36,119 nucleotides of DNA from Ignavibacteria bacterium UBA2373 (GCA_002344005.1 DDTD01000092.1:1-36119); one strand, 5' to 3'; shown: positions 1 to 8,433, numbered from the stretch's first letter. The notes: a model not told the origin generated them from the sequence alone. Program-made: numbers and translations.

Positions 1-2540
1 TACATTATTTAATGGTAATGGTAAATTCGGTAATTGATTAAATGTTACATTATTATTAAATATTGTCGGACCATTGATAGTTAATGTGCTGTCAATGACA
101 ATATTATTTAATGTCGAATTGTTAACATTTGAATTATTTATTGTCGTAGAATTAACCGTAGAATTATTTATGGTAATATTAGCAATATTACTTGTCCACT
201 CAGGATCATTAGATCCTTTACTTATTAAAATCTGTCCGTCTGTGCCTACTGTTGTATAATCTATTTTTGATCCATCGCTAAATGCAACCGTTCCGGCAGG
301 TCCCACACTTGTATTACCTGTGCCGCCTTTTTCAGGATTTAGAACACCATTCACTTCCGATGTATTCAAATCTACGGCATTAGTTGTAGAACCGCTACCT
401 ACAAATTCATTGGCGCGGTTAATACCGCCATTACTTGCTTCCATCACTGTTCCGGCACCGATGGTAAGCGCTTGTCCACTATTTGTACCGCTTGTAATTT
501 GGTCGAAGCTTACCGTTGTTCCCGGGGGTAAACTGTTGCGCCAATCTACATTACCACTGCCATCTGTTGTCAATATAGAATTATTTATCGGAGCTTTCGC
601 TTGTGCTATATTTTGTGCATTTCCGACAAATACATTATTTAATGGTAATGGTAAGTTCGGTAATTGATTAAATATAACAGGACCATTAAATGTTGATGTG
701 CCATTAAATACTGCAGAACTGTCTATTTGTACATTACCATTAATATCCAAAAAGTTATTAACTGTTGTTCCGCCATTTAATGTCGTTTGATTTAATGTTG
801 AATTATTAATTGTCAATCCTGTTAAGGCATTTGTCCATTCTGGTGTTCCCGCTCCTTTACTGATAAGAACTTGTCCATCAACTCCGACTGAATTATATGA
901 TAATTTCGAACCATCGGAATAGGCTACTGTTCCAGCAGGTCCTACGGATGTATTACCTGTACCACCTTTTTCAGGGCTTAACACACCATTAACTTCTGAA
1001 GTATTTAAATCTACGGCATTTGTCTGTGAATCGCTTCCTAAAAACTGATTCGAAGCAATGACGCCACCGTTTGACATTGTTAGGGTACTTCCTGTTCCAA
1101 CAGTCAAGTTTTGTCCACTATTTGTACCGCTTGTAATTTGGTCGAAGCCTACCGTTGTTCCCGGTGGTAAACTGTTGCGCCAATCTACATTACCGCTGCC
1201 ATCTGTTGTCAATATAGAATTATTTATCGGAGCTTTCGCTTGCGCTATATTTTGCGCATTTCCGACAAATACATTATTTAATGGTAATGGTAAATTAGGA
1301 AGATTTTGGAAAGTAACATTTGTTGTAAATGTTACATTATCATTAAAAACAGTTGGTCCATTAATAGTTAATGAACTATCAATCGCGATATTGTTTAATG
1401 TTGAATTATTGACGGTAGAATTATTAATTGTCAATCCTGTTAAGGCATTTGTCCATTCTGGTGTTCCCGCTCCTTTACTGATAAGAACTTGTCCATCAAC
1501 ACCGACTGAATTGTATGATAATTTCGTACCATCGGAATAGGCTACTGTTCCCGCAGGTCCTACGGATGTATTGCCTGTACCACCTTTTTCTACAGGTAAT
1601 ACGCCATTCACTTCTGAAGTATTTAAATCTACGGCATTTGTCTGTGAATCACTTCCTAAAAACTGATTCGATGCAATGATGCCACCGTTTGACATTGTTA
1701 GGGTACTTCCTGTTCCAACAGTCAAGTTTTGTCCACTATTTGTACCACTCGTAATCTGGTCGAAACTTACCGTTGTTCCCGCAGGTAAACTATTGCGCCA
1801 ATCTACATTACCGCTGCCATCTGTTGTCAATATAGAATTATTTATCGGGGCTTTCGCTTGTGCTATATTTTGCGCATTTCCAACAAATACATTATTTAAT
1901 GGTAATGGTAAGTTCGGTAATTGATTAAATATAACAGGACCTTTAAATGTTGATGTGCCGTTAAAAACAGCAGAACTGTCTATTTGTAAAGCACCATTGA
2001 TTTCTACAAAATTATTAAGCGTCGTTCCGCCATTTAAAGTCGTTTGATTTAATGTTGAATTATTGATTGTCAATCCTGTTAAGGCATTTGTCCATTCTGG
2101 TGTTCCCGCTCCTTTACTGATAAGAACCTGTCCATCAACTCCGACTGCATTATATGATAATTTCGTACCATCGGAATAAGCTACTGTTCCCGCAGGTCCT
2201 ACGGATGTATTGCCTGTACCACCTTTTTCTACAGATAATACCCCACTAACCTCTGAAGTATTTAAATCTACGGCATTCGTTGTAGAACCGCTACCTACAA
2301 ATTCATTTGCTCGGTTAATACCACCATTACTTGCTTCCATCACCGTTCCTGCACCGATGGTCAATGTTTGACCTGCATTCGTACCGCTTGTGATTTGATT
2401 GAAAGGAACATTAATCGTTGATGGTAATGTTGTTGACCATTGAACATCACCACTTTGATTTATTGAAAGCAAAGAACCATTTGCTCCGGGAGCGAATGGT
2501 GCAGCTTGATTGCTCGAATTACCAACATAAATGTAATTTT
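1..2540. repeat. Four tandem ~620-640 bp coding repeat units with mosaic modules
   Basis: The marker TACATTATTTAATGGTAATG recurs at 1, 631, 1270 and 1888, giving periods of 630, 639 and 618 bases, all multiples of three. The block coding NLPLPLNNVFVGN to NSLPPGTTV is nearly identical at DNA level between units. Each unit has a front module (around the NGG(I/V) stretch) in one of two versions and a back module (before NLPLPLNNV) in one of two versions. The first unit, about 1888-2540, diverges at its outer end (around 2420-2540). Confidence 0.9.
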
Positions 2541-4653
2541 TTGTAAGAGGGAATTTTGGTGGTTTATTAAATATTGCTGTATCATTAAAAGTTGCGGGAC
2601 CATTAAAGGAAATATCTCCTAAAACTGTAGTTGATCCGGCAATAATTGGACTATTTAATGTGCTTTGATTAATGGTAAATTCTGATAGAGTTTTCGTCCA
2701 ACGTGGTGTTGCTGAACCTTCAGAAATGAGCACTTGACCTTGTGTACCCACATTGGTATAATCTATTTTTGTTCCATCGCTAAATGCAACAGTACCAGCT
2801 GATCCTACCACAGTATTACCGGTACCACCATTTGCAGGTAATAATGTTCCTGTGACATCATTAGCTAAATCAACCTTACCACTTGACAAAACACCCGCAG
2901 CATCATTTTTTACAATTCCGGGCGTAGCAAATTTTCCAATGACAATATTTCCAGTATTTCCGGCTGCACTTAGAATAAGATCATTAGTCCCAATATTGAT
3001 CTGGGTAGTCTTGTTAAGATTTCCACCCAAACCTACTACAGAGCCATTCGCTGTGATACCGTTTTCAAATGTAAATAATGTTGAAGCATTAGACCACGTT
3101 GGAGCATTCGTACCATTGGAAATTAATACTTGCCCAGTTGTTCCCTGCGCAGAATAGTCAAGTATCGTACCATTGCTATAAGCAACAGTACCGGGCAAAC
3201 CTACAGAATTACGACCTGTACCACCATTTGCAGGTGTTAAAACGCCTGTGACATCATTAACTAAATCAACTTTACCGCTAACGAGTGCACCGCCGTCAAG
3301 ATTTTTGACTATGCCTGCTTGGGCAAATTTTCCTATAACAATATTACCTGTATTGCCATTTGTACTAAGTGTAAGCGAATTAGCACCTATATCAATAGTC
3401 GTAGCTTTTGATAAACTTCCACCAAGCTCTACAGTATTATTGGTGCGAGTAAGACCATTTGTAAATGTTAACGGTGCTTCAAAATCAGTACCGGGAGTTG
3501 CTATAGCAAGTGTACCTGTACCGGGTGTAGCTTTAAGAATACCACCGGCGTTCAAACCGGAGAATGTGATTGCCCCACTTGATGTTACCCCCGTAGCCGC
3601 AACTATTGCTCCTGTTTTGTTAATTTGGAATTGGGACGTAGCACCGATGGATAAATACTCAGTAGGACTTGTAGTACCAATACCGATATTCACACCATCA
3701 TCATAAATTTGTGAATTGCCTAAAGTAGTTGAGTTTGGAGTCCATTTGGGGACAAAATTGACTGTACCGGAACCACCAACAACAGTACCACCGGCAAAAT
3801 CAATTGTAGTCAAAGCACCTGTTGCATCAGCACCCACAATTCTTTGACCGGTTCCCGCCAATGACCCCATACGAACATTGGGCTGTCCGGGAGTACCTAC
3901 AACCTCTAATGTCATTGAGGGAGTGTTTGTACCAATGCCAATTCTTCCATTTCCTGAAAATGACAAATTTGAGCCGGATAAATCAATGTCAGTATTTTGT
4001 GTGAGAGCACCACCAAGCGAAACATTCTGCCCATTGCGAGTTAAGCCATTAGCAAAAGCAAGAGGTGTTTCATAATCACCATTAACACCCGGCGTAGCAA
4101 TTACTAAGGTACCTGAACCGGGCAGAGCTTTTATCATTCCACCGGAAGTTAAAGAGTTAATGTTCACATCGCCTTGAGAAGTTAAACGCAAACGCTCAAG
4201 ATTACCTGTTTTAAAAACAAGATCAACGGGATTTATTGTTCCAATGAAGTTTTTATCGGGATTTGTCGTTTTATTGCCTTTGATAAGCCAAGCAATAGAA
4301 TCTAACTGGCTGGTACTGCCATCAGATGGGTTGAGAATATTAAAGTTCAAAGATTGCAAGGGCTGCCAGGTCTTCCCATTGAAATACCAGAATCCAAAGT
4401 CATCGCCTTCTAATTGCCAGACAAGCAAACCTGTTGCCGGTAATTGGATATTGATTCGTTCGGCTCTTGTCATCCTCGGCACCAAAAAACCTTTGGGCGT
4501 CGATAGCAAAGTCGTGCTCAAGTCCAGCAAAGCAGAGGGATCCGGATTTTTCGTTCCGATACCGACATTTTCGCTCGGTTGCTGAGCAAGAACATTCTGT
4601 GTGAAGAGTGCAGAAAGAACAGTTGCGGCTAAAAACGAACTTAACCTCTTCAT
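1..4653 (-). CDS. Giant repetitive secreted surface / tail-fibre-like protein, N-terminal 1551 codons (3' end outside window)
   Basis: An open frame runs from ATG at 4653 to the left edge with no stop, so the C-terminus is missing. The protein starts with a signal peptide (residues 1-24, ending VLSALFTQNVLA, then QQ). Next comes the layout common in Bacteroidota surface proteins: NVGIGTKNPDPSALLDL (about 29-45), KGFLVPRMTRAER, a FWYFNGKTWQPL stretch, and GNLERLRLTSQGDVNI. The rest is low-complexity, rich in Asn, Gly, Thr and Ser, with many GGTGN motifs each followed by VGxxGTVAxSxGT and GQVLIS. From about residue 704 it consists of four tandem units of 206-213 residues. I expect a beta-rich fibre at the cell surface, possibly for adhesion; this is inference. 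The missing end could carry a type IX sorting domain or an S74-type chaperone. No Shine-Dalgarno site is visible. A TTG-N21-TAAATTTG promoter lies upstream. Confidence 0.85.
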   Translation of the reverse strand, partial: MKRLSSFLAATVLSALFTQNVLAQQPSENVGIGTKNPDPSALLDLSTTLLSTPKGFLVPRMTRAERINIQLPATGLLVWQLEGDDFGFWYFNGKTWQPLQSLNFNILNPSDGSTSQLDSIAWLIKGNKTTNPDKNFIGTINPVDLVFKTGNLERLRLTSQGDVNINSLTSGGMIKALPGSGTLVIATPGVNGDYETPLAFANGLTRNGQNVSLGGALTQNTDIDLSGSNLSFSGNGRIGIGTNTPSMTLEVVGTPGQPNVRMGSLAGTGQRIVGADATGALTTIDFAGGTVVGGSGTVNFVPKWTPNSTTLGNSQIYDDGVNIGIGTTSPTEYLSIGATSQFQINKTGAIVAATGVTSSGAITFSGLNAGGILKATPGTGTLAIATPGTDFEAPLTFTNGLTRTNNTVELGGSLSKATTIDIGANSLTLSTNGNTGNIVIGKFAQAGIVKNLDGGALVSGKVDLVNDVTGVLTPANGGTGRNSVGLPGTVAYSNGTILDYSAQGTTGQVLISNGTNAPTWSNASTLFTFENGITANGSVVGLGGNLNKTTQINIGTNDLILSAAGNTGNIVIGKFATPGIVKNDAAGVLSSGKVDLANDVTGTLLPANGGTGNTVVGSAGTVAFSDGTKIDYTNVGTQGQVLISEGSATPRWTKTLSEFTINQSTLNSPIIAGSTTVLGDISFNGPATFNDTAIFNKPPKFPLTKNYIYVGNSSNQAAPFAPGANGSLLSINQSGDVQWSTTLPSTINVPFNQITSGTNAGQTLTIGAGTVMEASNGGINRANEFVGSGSTTNAVDLNTSEVSGVLSVEKGGTGNTSVGPAGTVAYSDGTKLSYNAVGVDGQVLISKGAGTPEWTNALTGLTINNSTLNQTTLNGGTTLNNFVEINGALQIDSSAVFNGTSTFKGPVIFNQLPNLPLPLNNVFVGNAQNIAQAKAPINNSILTTDGSGNVDWRNSLPAGTTVSFDQITSGTNSGQNLTVGTGSTLTMSNGGIIASNQFLGSDSQTNAVDLNTSEVNGVLPVEKGGTGNTSVGPAGTVAYSDGTKLSYNSVGVDGQVLISKGAGTPEWTNALTGLTINNSTVNNSTLNNIAIDSSLTINGPTVFNDNVTFTTNVTFQNLPNLPLPLNNVFVGNAQNIAQAKAPINNSILTTDGSGNVDWRNSLPPGTTVGFDQITSGTNSGQNLTVGTGSTLTMSNGGVIASNQFLGSDSQTNAVDLNTSEVNGVLSPEKGGTGNTSVGPAGTVAYSDGSKLSYNSVGVDGQVLISKGAGTPEWTNALTGLTINNSTLNQTTLNGGTTVNNFLDINGNVQIDSSAVFNGTSTFNGPVIFNQLPNLPLPLNNVFVGNAQNIAQAKAPINNSILTTDGSGNVDWRNSLPPGTTVSFDQITSGTNSGQALTIGAGTVMEASNGGINRANEFVGSGSTTNAVDLNTSEVNGVLNPEKGGTGNTSVGPAGTVAFSDGSKIDYTTVGTDGQILISKGSNDPEWTSNIANITINNSTVNSTTINNSNVNNSTLNNIVIDSTLTINGPTIFNNNVTFNQLPNLPLPLNNV
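2690..3475. repeat. Two tandem ~396 bp coding repeat units, more diverged
   Basis: Two copies of about 132 residues lie N-terminal to the main array. Both read LGG-L-x-T-x-INIG-like, GNTGNIVIGKFA, GIVKN, SGKVDL-NDVTG, PANGGTG, VG, GTVA-S, GQVLIS. The CCACCATTTG marker recurs near 2825 and 3221. They share the GGTG and GQVLIS parts with the larger units but carry a different inner module. Confidence 0.75.
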
Positions 4654-4765
4654 TATTGAAGAGTTAGAAAGTACATTGTGCGCTATTTTAAATCGCGATT
4701 CAGTAATGAACCGTACCATAAATCACCTTGTCTGGCAAGTAAAGACATATTTTTTTCCCGTACTG

Positions 4766-4797
4766 CAAATTTACTGCCAATCAATGGTCTTTCTCAA
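4766..4797 (-). promoter_or_regulatory. Bacteroidota-type promoter for the giant surface protein
   Basis: On the minus strand, TAAATTTG (4766-4773) is preceded by TTG (4795-4797) with 21 bases between. This fits the -7 TAnnTTTG and -33 TTG pattern of Bacteroidota sigma factors. It leaves an untranslated leader of roughly 100 bases before the ATG at 4653. The same 21-base spacing is seen upstream of the HisC-type gene. The rest of the gap 4654-4857 shows no gene. Confidence 0.55.
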
Positions 4798-4857
4798 TAC
4801 GTACAACTACGTAACATGAAAAAACATAAGGAAATCGGGCTGATTTGGAAGGATTTT

Positions 4858-5502
4858 TTATGAATTCGAGAGTGCAAACCTTACTAAGTCCGCGGTATTT
4901 TTGACTCCAAGTTTATTAAGTAAATTGAAGCGATGCGTTTCAACAGTTCGTGAGCTGATAGATAACTTTTCAGCAATTTCTAAGCTTGTCATCCCTTTAA
5001 CAACCAACTCAAGCACTTCTTGTTCACGCTTGGTCAATTGAATATCAGGGGGCAAAGATTTAAGAGCTTCGCCTCTTGACGTAACAATACTTTCACTGAA
5101 GCCCTTTGAGAAAACTCTTTCGCCTTTCATCACCAATCGAAGAGCTTCAACAAGCCCTTTAATATCTATTTCTTTGGTTAAATAACCTTGAGCACCGGCA
5201 CGAATAGCAGAATCAAAGTAAGAACTATCATTATGGGCACTCAACATGATGATACGAGTTTTGGGAGAAACTATACGTATTCTTTTGGTAGTAGCTATGC
5301 CATCCATAATGGGCATGTTCACGTCAATAAGTGCTACATCGGGTTTATACATTTCGGCAAAAGCCACCGCTTCAGAACCTGTGGATGCTTCCGCAACTAC
5401 ATGAATAGAGTTATCGGTTGAAAGAAAACGTTTCAAACCGGAGCGTACAATTTCATGATCATCAACCAACAAAACTGAAATATATGAATGCGTGCTTGCC
5501 AT
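4858..5502 (-). CDS. LuxR/NarL-type response regulator
   Basis: A 214-residue two-component response regulator. The receiver domain spans about 8-125: acidic pair D14-D15 (LLVDDHE), phospho-acceptor D60 (VALIDVNMP), S88 (MLSAH) and K110 (YLTKE). A LuxR-type helix-turn-helix fills 153-214 (LTKREQEVLELVVKG, then SLEIAEKLSISSRTVETH). The likely role is DNA binding and transcription control on phosphorylation. I chose the ATG at 5502, four bases after the trmH stop; an upstream ATG at 5580 would add 26 residues reading inside trmH that do not belong to a receiver fold. No histidine kinase is adjacent. The soluble TPR kinase at 17833-19947 is the only candidate partner in the window, and the pairing is unproven. 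Probably co-transcribed with trmH. Confidence 0.93.
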   Translation of the reverse strand: MASTHSYISVLLVDDHEIVRSGLKRFLSTDNSIHVVAEASTGSEAVAFAEMYKPDVALIDVNMPIMDGIATTKRIRIVSPKTRIIMLSAHNDSSYFDSAIRAGAQGYLTKEIDIKGLVEALRLVMKGERVFSKGFSESIVTSRGEALKSLPPDIQLTKREQEVLELVVKGMTSLEIAEKLSISSRTVETHRFNLLNKLGVKNTADLVRFALSNS

Positions 5503-5506
5503 TAGT

Positions 5507-6112
5507 TTACCGCTCACTCCATTCTTTGACGATTGTGCTATATTCATCTTCACTAAATCGTGTAGCATCATATATGCCATTTTTCAAACGCTGCCGAAAA
5601 GCTTCAAACAGAGTAACTGCACATGCCACAGAAATATTCAAACTCTGAATCATTCCTACTTGAGGAATCAATACATTCCCATCCGACAAATGTATAGCTT
5701 CTTGTGAGACACCACTATGCTCATTGCCAAATACTAAAGCAATCTTTTGCGTAAAATCCATGTCATAAATACTTTGAGAATCTTTACCCAAGGCTGTAAC
5801 ATAGATGCTAAATCCCTCAGAACGTAAAACACTAAAGCACTCTTCCACTGAACTGAATTTTCTTTGCTCAACCCATTTTTTTGCACTTGCCGAACTTCGT
5901 TTACTTAAATCCGGAAATTCACAATCGCCATAATAGAGCAATTGCACAGTATGAATCCCAACGGCATCACATGAGCGTAAAACAGCCGATACATTATGAG
6001 CATCATGGACATTTTCTAAGACTATAGTCAAATCCGGCTGTCGCTTCGACAACACACGCTTAATTTTATCCACTCTTTTCGTTGTTCTATATTCTTGTTT
6101 GCTTAATTTCAT
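5507..6112 (-). CDS. trmH: TrmH/SpoU-family RNA 2'-O-methyltransferase
   Basis: A 201-residue SPOUT methyltransferase with all three SpoU motifs: motif 1 ENVHDAHNVSAVLRSCDAVG (about 33-52), motif 2 ALVFGNEHSGVSQEAI (about 125-140), motif 3 IPQVGMIQSLNISVACAV (about 149-166). The C-terminal stretch LFEAFRQRLKNGIYD resembles TrmH, which methylates G18 of tRNA using S-adenosylmethionine and has a trefoil-knot cofactor site. Length fits TrmH, which is shorter than TrmL/RlmB relatives with N-terminal extensions. ATG at 6112 is preferred; a GTG at 6124 would add four residues. It is followed after four bases by the response regulator, suggesting one transcript. An upstream terminator (6163-6201) separates it from the aminotransferase. 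Substrate assignment to tRNA Gm18 is by family resemblance. Confidence 0.88.
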   Translation of the reverse strand: MKLSKQEYRTTKRVDKIKRVLSKRQPDLTIVLENVHDAHNVSAVLRSCDAVGIHTVQLLYYGDCEFPDLSKRSSASAKKWVEQRKFSSVEECFSVLRSEGFSIYVTALGKDSQSIYDMDFTQKIALVFGNEHSGVSQEAIHLSDGNVLIPQVGMIQSLNISVACAVTLFEAFRQRLKNGIYDATRFSEDEYSTIVKEWSER

Positions 6113-6162
6113 GACAATATGCACATAATTTATGAATCAACGATATTTTGATTAATCCGTAA

Positions 6163-6201
6163 AAGAAAAAAAACGACATTACGAATATCGCAATGCCGTT
6201 T
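6163..6201 (-). terminator. Intrinsic terminator of the ridA-aminotransferase operon
   Basis: On the minus strand a 10-bp stem (AAACGGCATT / AATGTCGTTT, one G-U pair) with an 11-base loop is followed by a run of eight T. It lies 26 bases after the aminotransferase stop codon and before trmH. Confidence 0.8.
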
Positions 6202-6227
6202 CGATACAATCACTTTTCGCACAATAT

Positions 6228-7403
6228 TTATTGTCTTTGCAACATTGCTTCGTGTATTCTACGCATTGCTTGTTCAATATTTTCTACAGAGTTAGCATAA
6301 GAAAATCGAATAAATCCTTCACCATGAGCGCCAAATGCTGTACCGCTTAGACATGCTACGCCAGCTTCAAACAAACAAAAATCTGCTGCCTGCTGCGATG
6401 TCATCCCTGTTCCTTCGATATTTGGAAACACATAAAATGCTCCCTTAGGCAGATGACAACGGAAACCGGGTATCGCATTTAATCTGGAAACAATTGTATC
6501 ACGACGTTGTTTGAATTCAGCAAGAAATTCGTTAACTCTGGGCAAAGTACGATCATGTAATGCTTCAATACCTGCAATTTGATTAAAACTGGTAGTGCAT
6601 GATGTGCAATTAGTTTGAAGTTTTGCAACGACTTTTGCAATATGCTCAGGCATTGCCCCATATCCCATGCGCCAACCTGTCATCGCAAATGTTTTAGAAA
6701 AACCATCAAGTAAAATCGTACGTTCTTTCATGCCGTCAAAACGAGTGATAGTATCATTCATGAAACCATCGTACGTAATTTGCGAATAAATTTCATCACT
6801 CAAAACAATAAAGTCATGTTTAACAGCCAGTTCAGCAATTGCTTGTAAGTCTTCGGTTGTTAAAATACCACCGGTGGGATTTTGAGGTGTATTGATAATT
6901 AACATACGAGTTTTAGGGGTAATCCTCGCTTCTAAATCCGCAATATCAAATCTGAATTCTTTTGATTCTTGAAGAGGTAAAGCAATGGGAACACCACCTA
7001 AAAAGTTAATCATACTCTCATATATCGGAAATCCGGGATTCGGATAAATTACCTCATCGCCCGGATCAATTGTAGCCATTAAACCATAGAACAAAATTGG
7101 TTTTGCTCCGGGGGTTATGACAATTTCATTTGCATTATATAATGAATAATTACGCGTTTTATTGATATATTCCGCTACAGCTTCACGTGCTTCCGGTAAA
7201 CCCGCTGAAGGACCATAATGCGTATATCCATTATCTAAAGCATTCTTGGCTGTTTCAATAATATTCGAAGGAGTATCAAAATCCGGCTCACCTATTTCTA
7301 AGTGAACAATATTTTTCCCTTGCGCCTCCAAAGCACGTGCTCGAACCAAAACCTCAAAGGCAGTTTCGGTTCCCAGACGTGAAATTCTCTCTGCTATGTG
7401 CAT
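6228..7403 (-). CDS. Class I/II PLP-dependent aminotransferase (AspC-like)
   Basis: A 391-residue fold-type I aminotransferase. Visible PLP-site residues are N175 (QNPTGG), D203 (LSDEIY), Y206 and Schiff-base lysine K237 (DGFSKTFAMTGWRMGY). The N-terminal substrate loop HLEIGEPDFDTP is typical of aspartate/aromatic aminotransferases of the prokaryotic AspC (I-gamma) type, and GFIRFSYA near the end carries the carboxylate-binding Arg. It likely transfers an amino group between an amino acid and 2-oxoglutarate in the cytoplasm; exact substrate cannot be read from sequence. It is the third gene after ridA and a small helical protein. RidA hydrolyses reactive enamine/imine products of PLP enzymes, so the pairing makes functional sense. 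A terminator follows. Confidence 0.92.
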   Translation of the reverse strand: MHIAERISRLGTETAFEVLVRARALEAQGKNIVHLEIGEPDFDTPSNIIETAKNALDNGYTHYGPSAGLPEAREAVAEYINKTRNYSLYNANEIVITPGAKPILFYGLMATIDPGDEVIYPNPGFPIYESMINFLGGVPIALPLQESKEFRFDIADLEARITPKTRMLIINTPQNPTGGILTTEDLQAIAELAVKHDFIVLSDEIYSQITYDGFMNDTITRFDGMKERTILLDGFSKTFAMTGWRMGYGAMPEHIAKVVAKLQTNCTSCTTSFNQIAGIEALHDRTLPRVNEFLAEFKQRRDTIVSRLNAIPGFRCHLPKGAFYVFPNIEGTGMTSQQAADFCLFEAGVACLSGTAFGAHGEGFIRFSYANSVENIEQAMRRIHEAMLQRQ

Positions 7404-7437
7404 AGTCTTTAATTTCCGAATTAAATAGGGTGAAGAA

Positions 7438-7866
7438 TTACGCTTGCTGCGCTTTTTGCTGTAACTTAGCGGCTATTTTGCCATTGACAAGCTGATTAAA
7501 TGCATTCACATTCTCTTGCATTAGTGCGCGAATATTTTCGTAATTATCATTTGCAAATTTTGCTAAATCATCATCTGCCATTTCTTCCAATCGTTGAATA
7601 ATACGAAATTGATTACCCATCATATTTCGCAAAATTGCATTGTTTTGTGTAAGAATTTCTGCTAAAGAAGAAATACCGATTGTTACTTCTTCGATTTCTG
7701 ATAATGTGTTGTTTTCCATTGAGTGTACCTCTGTTGATAAAGTATGTGATAATGATTGAATTGACATTTCTTCTTCTATTTCCCAACTGTATTTCTCCCG
7801 TTCTCTTGGTTCAAACGGAGTCATAATACTTCCGAAAATATCAGCTATGATATCGGTAATTCCCAT
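7438..7866 (-). CDS. Small helical protein of unknown function
   Basis: A 142-residue protein I do not recognise. It starts MGITDIIADIFGSIMTPFEP and is then acidic and largely helical. From about residue 60 it looks like an amphipathic or coiled-coil helix (ISSLAEILTQNNAILRNMM, then QFRIIQRLEEMADDDLAKF) and it ends in a KLQQKAQQA tail. No signal peptide, membrane span or cysteines. Its ATG directly abuts the ridA stop codon (TAA then ATG, zero gap) and the aminotransferase starts 34 bases later, so it is almost certainly in one operon and translationally coupled to ridA. The tight coupling hints at a partner or assembly role, but that is inference only. Confidence 0.75.
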   Translation of the reverse strand: MGITDIIADIFGSIMTPFEPREREKYSWEIEEEMSIQSLSHTLSTEVHSMENNTLSEIEEVTIGISSLAEILTQNNAILRNMMGNQFRIIQRLEEMADDDLAKFANDNYENIRALMQENVNAFNQLVNGKIAAKLQQKAQQA

Positions 7867-8295
7867 TTATGAATTCCCTACATAAACAATAACCTTTAAT
7901 TCGACAGCTATCGGCGTGGGCAATGCTCCTATCTCTATAGTGGTCCGGCATGCATTTATACCCGCAAAATATTCGGCATACAATGTATTGACTATCGGAA
8001 AATCCTTCTTCATATCCGTTAAGAATACTGTCACGTCCACAATATCCGACCATGATGCTCCGGCATCCTCAATAATATAGCGAATATTACGGAATACCGA
8101 TTCGGTTTGAACACGAATGTCATAGTCAATAATATTGCCGGCTTCATCAAGTGTCACACCCGGGATTTTCTTTTGTCCGCGTTCCCTTGGACCCACACCG
8201 GACAAGAACAGGAAATCACCTATGCGCCTTGCATGTGGGTATGCACCAACCGGTTCCGGAGCACGTTCTGAATTGATGATTTGATTGATTACCAT
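7867..8295 (-). CDS. RidA/YjgF-family imine/enamine deaminase
   Basis: A 142-residue RidA-fold protein. Family marks are GDFLFLSGVGPR (about 26-37), the DVTVFLTDM strand (87-95), and ACRTTIEIGALPTPIAVELK (115-134). The latter holds the conserved Arg (R117), which in RidA binds the substrate carboxylate, and E132. The insert IPGVTLDEAGNIIDYDI and the start VGAYPHARRIGDFLF resemble RidA relatives labelled 2-aminomuconate deaminase in kynurenine degradation more than the generic 2-aminoacrylate deaminase; this is from memory of the family, not from a search. It is first in an operon with a helical protein and an aminotransferase. A predicted -7 element and a GC-centred palindrome lie just upstream. 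Confidence 0.88.
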   Translation of the reverse strand: MVINQIINSERAPEPVGAYPHARRIGDFLFLSGVGPRERGQKKIPGVTLDEAGNIIDYDIRVQTESVFRNIRYIIEDAGASWSDIVDVTVFLTDMKKDFPIVNTLYAEYFAGINACRTTIEIGALPTPIAVELKVIVYVGNS

Positions 8296-8311
8296 GAGTT
8301 TGCACTAAATA

Positions 8312-8326
8312 TTTTGCGCAAAAATA
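8312..8326 (-). promoter_or_regulatory. Predicted -7 element and overlapping palindrome upstream of ridA
   Basis: On the minus strand TATTTTTG (8319-8326) fits TAnnTTTG and lies 23 bases before the ATG. It overlaps a perfect 12-base palindrome TTTTGCGCAAAA (8312-8323). No TTG is found at the usual distance upstream. The palindrome could be an operator covering the start site. The remainder of the 256-base gap up to nadK shows no gene. Confidence 0.35.
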
Positions 8327-8425
8327 CAAGTTTCCATTGTGTATCACAGTATTGAATGCAAAGAAACAATCAATTAATTTTGCATACAGTGAGTATATTT
8401 CTGCTCCACATCGGTGTTTTTCGGT

Positions 8426-8433
8426 TATCTTTG
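8426..8433 (+). promoter_or_regulatory. Possible -7 element for nadK-pdxJ-transporter
   Basis: TATCTTTG fits the TAnnTTTG pattern but sits about 118 bases before the nadK ATG and has no clear TTG at 20-21 bases upstream. A TATAAT-like string just before the ATG is too close to act as a normal promoter for this start. Weak call. Confidence 0.25.

Noticed and set aside
1..2540. Possible CRISPR-like or intergenic repeat array
   Set aside because: Period is ~620-640 bases in multiples of three and the repeats are in an unbroken coding frame.
74..4585. Many plus-strand open frames of 60-160 codons, some repeated (e.g. 1058-1540, 1676-1924, 3248-3706)
   Set aside because: They are antisense shadows of the giant minus-strand repeat gene; they recur because the repeat recurs, and have no start-site signals or recognisable domains.
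4810..4860. Weak hairpin AAATC/GATTT after the response regulator
   Set aside because: Only 5 bp with no T-tract close behind; not enough for a terminator call.
5502..5580. Longer response regulator starting at 5580
   Set aside because: The extra 26 residues read inside trmH and are not receiver-like; ATG at 5502 gives a normal length.
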